Origin: Halocafeteria seosinensis
Lineage: Eukaryota; Sar; Bigyra; Bicosoecida
DNA length: 34,621 nucleotides
Direction of reading: 5' to 3'
NCBI GenBank assembly: GCA_001687465.1
Contig: LVLI01000179.1
Span: 1 to 34,621 of the forward strand
A program made the position numbers and the translations under genes. Shown piece by piece: positions 30,130-34,621 of the stretch (within the stretch, counting starts at the first letter, position 1; each line of letters starts with the position of its first letter). Under the pieces are notes generated by a model. That model did not search any database. It was not told where the DNA came from and worked only from the letters and a program-made list of their open reading frames with translations.

Positions 30130-32928
30130 TTAGCCTTTGACCGTGCGCTTGGGTCTTTGAACAGGCAGTACAATGACCTTGTCAGTATGTTCGTTTGGTT
30201 TACCCGTAACCGAAGCACTACTTGTTTCAGAAGGTGTCGGCATGGAGCTCCGTGTTGGAGTTGACGTTCCTGTCATAGTCGGAGAACAAGTGGTAGAAGA
30301 TGAAGCCGAGCTAGTAGATGTCCTAGTTGGTGTAGCAAGTGCAGTACTTGACGGACTCTCCGATCTCGTGACCGTCGACGTGAGAGTGGAACTGTGGGTT
30401 GGTGTCAAAGTTGGGGTGGAGCTTACCGTTCCAGTTGGAGTCCTCGTTTGGCTGTGCGAGGACGATGACGATGACGATGGGGTGGCGCTCGCAGAGGAGG
30501 TTAAGCTGCTTGAAGGAGTCTCCGACCTTGTCGTTGTCGCTGATGGCGTCGACATTGGTGACGGTGGCAATTCAAAGCGTAGAATTGGCAGCAGATTCTC
30601 TTCGTCGTCGTCACTTTGTCCTCTATTGAAAGCCCATACGTCCTCAGACCACCCTCCTAGTTGATACAGTTGCCCCTGTATATCGTTCAAATCATCTGAA
30701 TTGTCTGTCTCAACGAGCTTAGTTCCATCATCCACTCCTACGATCGACGCTGCTACTCCATTTCCATTATATACCGAATATTTCACGTGAATAGTACCAC
30801 TTGCACCATTCTCTATTTGTCCTATAATACCGCCAGCATTCGTACCCGTGACTGTACCTGATGCATATGTATTGGTGATGTAGACATCCCCTGTAGACCC
30901 TGAGCAACACCCTCCTGTGTTTCTACCTGTAATACCTCCTGCTTTGGTGCCACTAATATCTCCTCGTGTATAACAATCTATGATATGTACTTCACCCTCA
31001 TTCTCTGCTGTCTCCGCTCCACTGATCCCTCCACTATAATCTGCAGATATTTGTCCCATACTATAACATTCCTTGATATAAATGAATCCATTGGTATGAC
31101 CAGCCTCACGACCCACAATACCACCACTGGATTGGCCACCAGGAATGATATCTCCTGTGGAATAGGAACGAGTTATATACACTTGACCATTCGTATGACC
31201 AGCAAGATTGCCACAAATACCACCTGCATTTATTCCTTTAATACTTCCAGTGGAATAACAATCCGTGATATTGACAATCCCATAATTGGATCCTACACTT
31301 TGTCCTGCAATACCACCTGCACTCGTACCCAGTATCCTCCCTGTCGAATACGAATTCGATATCTTGATTTGACCATGATCATGACCATGATTATGACCAT
31401 GATTATGACCATGATTATGACCACTTCGCCAACCACATATACCACCACCTGAGTTACCAACAATATCTCCTGATGAACGACATGAATCTATGATAAAGAA
31501 TTTTTGCTCTTGTTGGACAATAAATCCACCATTAGATGCAGTTGACCCATTCCTAACATCAAGATTCCGAATCAAGGGAGCTTGATCAAATGATCCAACA
31601 CTACCCATTACAGTAAACAATCCTTGGAAACCTGTAATTCCGTTCAGATCTATAAAGTTCCCATGCTGCCAACCACCATCGAAGATCTCATTCGCATCCA
31701 ACGAGATGTAGTCTTGATTCGTATAGCCATGATCACCCCAAGCCAACACACTACAATTCATTTCAAACTGATTTTGAGCTGCATTATAATGAAAGCAGGA
31801 TTCAGTTCCATTGAGAATCGCAGATCGTAAATCTGTTGCTGCTACTACCTCATTCATAAGAATGCAACCGAAAAACAATGTCACCAACATAACCGTCGTG
31901 AGTGACGAAATATTAGCACTCGTATTTTGTAGTCCGTACGCCAGAGACCCCTTTCCATGCGCTAGGAGTTTCATTCTCCCATAAGAAGGTGGCCACGTCA
32001 GTGTCTCGATTGGAAACTTATATCGCAAGTGAGAAGCCTTTTCCAAAGGGTTGCTGGAAACTGCCGACAAATCTTCATCTCCTGGAGTTGTAAACTTCCA
32101 ACTCAATGCTTGTAAAACCTGGACGGATGTGATCAGCAGGCTCAATACAACGAGCAGTGATTTCTCCTTTGGGATAGTCAAGGCGTGGAATCCAAGGTGT
32201 GTTGTGTTACCACAAAAGCGAACCATCGGTCGAACACTACGGAGTGGATTCATATCCCTCGCTACAGTGCTGGCAGTCGTTAGAGCAGCACCCTCTCGTC
32301 CGCTCTTAACTAGCTTGTTCCACCAATGAAGATAGTCGATAGTTGGCCAATAGAACCTTGGATAAAAGCCATTTTTTACTTCGAGGTGTGCGTTCGTCTC
32401 AGACGTGAGCAACCCATTGGAATGACCCATAAACTTCATGTCACTAGTATTCTTCCGCACCACGTTCATCGCTGCAATTAGATGCTTCATTGCAACTGGA
32501 TCTTCCGGGAGAGTGATACTTAGCCACTGCAACCTTCTTCCCGTTTTCCCAAGTATGTAGTAGTCATACGATAACATCTTGTGGACCCTTCTTCCTCGTG
32601 ACAACGAGCCAAACTGAACCGGCATCGGAAGATAAGGGACATGGTTGCTATGAACCGAATAAGATGACGGCACGATACGAACGGAGAAGGCAAAGCGACG
32701 CAACCTCTGACGAGATCCATGCACTGGGAAAGTACCACACTGCGAAGAGAATCCTGGTACGCGATGCGCTACCGATACGCATGGCTCACTGGGTTGGGGA
32801 CCGTTCGCTTGCTTTGGCTCCTTGTCGGATATCAACTGAGGATGGACAGCAACGAAAGCAACCCCAATCAACGTCAGCGCCCATCGCAAGGTGAGCAAAG
32901 ATGATATACGCTGTGTGGGTCGTGTCAT
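30130..32928 (-). CDS. GLUG-repeat beta-helix protein, Ser/Thr-rich C-terminus (paralog 2)
   Basis: A single exon of 932 codons from ATG 32928, with the same architecture as paralog 1: N-terminal signal-anchor, hydrophobic runs near residues 255-275 and 345-365, GLUG beta-helix at about 495-720, acidic linker and Ser/Thr/Pro tail, basic end RPKRTVKG. All length differences from paralog 1 are multiples of three, and the frame is intact. Differences cluster in the turns between rungs: GRILGTSAGG against GRIGFFLSGAGG, GDIIPGGQSSGG against GDINAPDGGG, and GRNTGGCCSGSTG against GGDPNHPTG. One rung carries a His-Asn-His-Gly expansion. Probably a secreted or surface adhesin-like protein; no ligand can be named. 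Confidence 0.88.
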   Translation of the reverse strand: MTRPTQRISSLLTLRWALTLIGVAFVAVHPQLISDKEPKQANGPQPSEPCVSVAHRVPGFSSQCGTFPVHGSRQRLRRFAFSVRIVPSSYSVHSNHVPYLPMPVQFGSLSRGRRVHKMLSYDYYILGKTGRRLQWLSITLPEDPVAMKHLIAAMNVVRKNTSDMKFMGHSNGLLTSETNAHLEVKNGFYPRFYWPTIDYLHWWNKLVKSGREGAALTTASTVARDMNPLRSVRPMVRFCGNTTHLGFHALTIPKEKSLLVVLSLLITSVQVLQALSWKFTTPGDEDLSAVSSNPLEKASHLRYKFPIETLTWPPSYGRMKLLAHGKGSLAYGLQNTSANISSLTTVMLVTLFFGCILMNEVVAATDLRSAILNGTESCFHYNAAQNQFEMNCSVLAWGDHGYTNQDYISLDANEIFDGGWQHGNFIDLNGITGFQGLFTVMGSVGSFDQAPLIRNLDVRNGSTASNGGFIVQQEQKFFIIDSCRSSGDIVGNSGGGICGWRSGHNHGHNHGHNHGHDHGQIKISNSYSTGRILGTSAGGIAGQSVGSNYGIVNITDCYSTGSIKGINAGGICGNLAGHTNGQVYITRSYSTGDIIPGGQSSGGIVGREAGHTNGFIYIKECYSMGQISADYSGGISGAETAENEGEVHIIDCYTRGDISGTKAGGITGRNTGGCCSGSTGDVYITNTYASGTVTGTNAGGIIGQIENGASGTIHVKYSVYNGNGVAASIVGVDDGTKLVETDNSDDLNDIQGQLYQLGGWSEDVWAFNRGQSDDDEENLLPILRFELPPSPMSTPSATTTRSETPSSSLTSSASATPSSSSSSSHSQTRTPTGTVSSTPTLTPTHSSTLTSTVTRSESPSSTALATPTRTSTSSASSSTTCSPTMTGTSTPTRSSMPTPSETSSASVTGKPNEHTDKVIVLPVQRPKRTVKG
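31371..31418 (-). repeat. 12-bp in-frame minisatellite encoding (HNHG/HDHG)
   Basis: Four 12-bp units (GACCATGATTAT type on the plus strand) encode HNHGHNHGHNHGHDHG inside the first GLUG rung. Paralog 1 has a single HNHG. The expansion is in frame and adds a His-rich loop of the kind that could bind metal ions, though this is only a compositional observation. Confidence 0.9.
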
Positions 32929-33119
32929 GGTTACAGTACAGTATTATCCAGAGAGAAAAAGGCGATGAACCACGCGCTACTTTTCCTTGCCATTGTTCTT
33001 TGCAGTAGTAGCTGTCCAACGCCTTGGTATGGCTTCGGGAGAAAGCCTTAGTTTAATTAACGAGCACCTCTCCCGGTTTCTTGTTTGTCCGTCAATACTG
33101 TACTCTACACAACTTGGAC
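32929..33119 (-). promoter_or_regulatory. Upstream region of GLUG gene 2
   Basis: Conserved with 12239-12440. It begins with TTACAGTACAGTATTA beside the ATG and ends with CAATACTGTACTCTACACAA. The homology between units stops at about 33120, where a module-e repeat copy begins. Confidence 0.3.
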
Positions 33120-33310
33120 TGTGACGGTGGCGGGGGACTCCCTTATCCAGGAGCATTGGAGGCAACAAAAGCTGCAATTTATGAGAAGAGGTACGCCTGA
33201 AAGCAGTGAGAGCTGTACTTGTGAGCGAAGAATTTCTCCCCCCACCAAACGACTTATTATGCGTATTCAGTGGAGCTATTCCTCTTGACGATCTGCTTGT
33301 CCCTCTCCAA
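33120..33310. repeat. Additional copy of repeat module e
   Basis: CTTATCCAGGAGCATTGGAG and the following 180 bases match 8510-8690 and 29105-29290 at about 90%, in the same orientation. It sits at the right-hand end of the duplicated unit and may be the homology used in the duplication or rearrangement. Confidence 0.8.
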
Positions 33311-33540
33311 AAGCAAAAAATTTGGGACAATTGTACAATTGTACAGTTCAAAAACTTTTCAGAATACGACTTCAACTTCAACAAAAGCAACGGCCAAACT
33401 ACTTTTCTATGTTATTCTGCCACTTTACGACACTTTGGTAGAAGCACTTACATCAATTCTACCGGTGAAGGCTTCATTATACCCATATCGTTGTATATAC
33501 TGTACTTGGAGTGCTTCCGATACGTGTATTTCCGATAATC

Positions 33541-34415
33541 ATGGCAGCAAGGTCTCCAACCGAGGTACGTGTTGCTGAACTTGAGAATTCAGCGTCCCTC
33601 TTTAAGATGATAGAGTGTACAAGCGCTAAGCCGGATACCGCAAAGCAAAGGCAATAACATTTCTCATCTTTAATTCTGAACAGAGTTCCCAAGAGGGACA
33701 GACGGTTGCTGTGGAAGGTCGAGGACATCCTGCCAGGGAGGTACTTCTATTTGAAATATGCAGCGAGTTGAAATGCTTCATATACTCTCTCGTATGCGTA
33801 CACAGCAATCGTCTGAGGATACCTGTGAAATTGAACCGTCGTCGGAAGCATGTGGCGAAGCACTGAACGAAGTATGTACCCAGATTGTGCCAATCCGTAG
33901 TGCTGCTCGGCCTACTACCCTGTTTCAAATATCACAGGAAGAATTAGGTTTGGTTGTGAGCTTACCACAAACGTTGGCACCAACATTGGACTCTATTTTC
34001 CCTCTCCCTGAATCCGCTGAAGATCGAGCGACGTTTTACAACCTTTTGCCAACAACGCCCTGCGTATATTGATGAAAAATCGTTCTGCGACTTAGTCAAC
34101 AAGGTCATGGGCCCGATACAAACGAAGCAGGAGCTAATTCGAAAAGCCGCATTAATACGCGTAATCTTACGGCTGTATAAAACCTTCGCCTACTCTCGAA
34201 GCGGCGTGAAGGAATACCTAACGGAATCTGGCACTCGCTTGGGGATTCTGTACAAATGTAAATCCAGGTACATATCGCCATCAGAGACACTGAAGCTTGC
34301 TTGCCGCATATTAGACCGAGTGGGGTGGTTGAACCGATGCAATCCAGGCATGCAACAAACAAAAAAAGACGTACGGTATTGGCTGGCTAGACAATTACCG
34401 CAGAATACAGCCTGA
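33541..34415 (+). CDS. Hypothetical multi-exon gene, unique region
   Basis: Proposed exons are 33541-33564 (ATG, MAARSPTE, donor GTACGT), 33684-33740, 33806-33871 and 33938-34415, all with CAG acceptors and GT donors and matching phases. The encoded protein begins acidic and Gln/Glu/Ser-rich (EDTCEIEPSSEACGEALNE). It continues with LPQTLAPTLDSIFPLPE and then a basic helical part (SFCDLVNKVMGPIQTKQEL, RVGWLNRCNPGMQQTKKDV), ending at TGA 34413. The last exon needs a one-base shift at about 34046, where TTTGCCAACAACG reads better with one C fewer; this is a frameshift or a sequence error. Exon 1 may instead read on through the first intron to 33657. About 210 residues; no family recognised. It lies outside the duplicated unit. 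Confidence 0.5.
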
Positions 34416-34621
34416 GAAATCCGTCTGGTCTCCCAAGAAAGGATACACTGTACGGTATGTACAGTATTCAACTCCCTTCTTGGATGGACTGTACTTGTAC
34501 AAATACTCTATTCCGGATCTTTAGATCTCCCTGTGGCCTGCAAGCAATTTGGATGGGGGGTGTGCTGGTGGTGAGGTGAGCATCCCATCCAAGGTCATGA
34601 TGAACGGACCGATTCATGCAC
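34416..34621. other. Right-edge intergenic with ACTGTAC/GTACAGT inverted repeat
   Basis: ACTGTACGGTATGTACAGT at about 34447-34465 is an inverted repeat with 7-bp arms, followed by GTACTTGTAC at about 34492. The same core words are found near the 5' ends of the kinase-like copies and of both GLUG genes. Nothing else is recognised up to the window end. Confidence 0.5.

Noticed and set aside
31371-31418. CRISPR-like short regular repeat
   Set aside because: A 12-bp in-frame coding minisatellite without spacers, in a eukaryotic gene.
1-34621. tRNA, rRNA or other structured RNA genes
   Set aside because: I looked for T-loop GGTTCGA-type words with matching acceptor stems and for conserved rRNA segments and found none convincing.

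Overview
The window looks like nuclear DNA of an intron-rich eukaryote with small genes, most likely a microbial alga or protist (a stramenopile-type genome is a guess). The evidence is a 4-coumarate:CoA ligase-like gene that reads through only if 14 tiny introns (about 50-100 nt, donors often GTACGT/GTAAGT, acceptors CAG) are removed, plus eukaryotic families: protein kinase with TPR, ankyrin repeats, aromatic amino acid decarboxylase and a very long Ser/Thr-rich secreted-type protein. There are no operons, Shine-Dalgarno sites, tRNAs or rRNAs that I can see.

The window is built from two diverged, mosaic copies of one large segment in direct orientation. Unit 1 runs from the left edge to about 12.4 kb. 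Unit 2 runs from about 14.6 kb to 33.1 kb. Pairs that can be followed by eye are 1-510 with 14617-15105, 519-1740 with 18448-19340, 2810-6830 with 21236-25570, 8200-9490 with 28790-30125, and 9494-12440 with 30130-33115. The copies differ by large insertions or deletions. The 3.3-kb block with the CoA-ligase gene (15105-18448) and the ankyrin/TPR gene (19345-20660) are absent or reduced in unit 1. A 370-bp piece (24834-25205) is absent at 6472. A repeat-rich block (6.9-8.7 kb) is expanded to about twice its size in unit 2 (25.6-29.3 kb).

Only three genes look intact. They are two paralogous giant single-exon beta-helix (GLUG-repeat) proteins on the minus strand (9494-12238 and 30130-32928) and the 15-exon CoA-ligase gene on the plus strand (15210-17716). 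Around them lie decayed pieces: a kinase-TPR family on the minus strand (left edge, 540-2690, 12530-15050, 18448-19345), an ankyrin/TPR gene with two phase errors (19575-20660), duplicated N-terminal fragments of an aromatic amino acid decarboxylase (3189-3709, 21619-22140), and back-to-back fragments resembling the C-terminus of a formylglycine-generating enzyme (2930-3190, 21380-21620). There are also several blocks with coding character that I cannot identify. At the right edge a small multi-exon plus-strand gene of unknown function (33541-34415) lies outside the duplication.

The genes do not form an obvious pathway. The strongest biological signal is contrast: the GLUG proteins keep a full reading frame through many in-frame indels while nearly everything duplicated with them has decayed. 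This points to selection on a pair of fast-diversifying surface or secreted beta-helix proteins.
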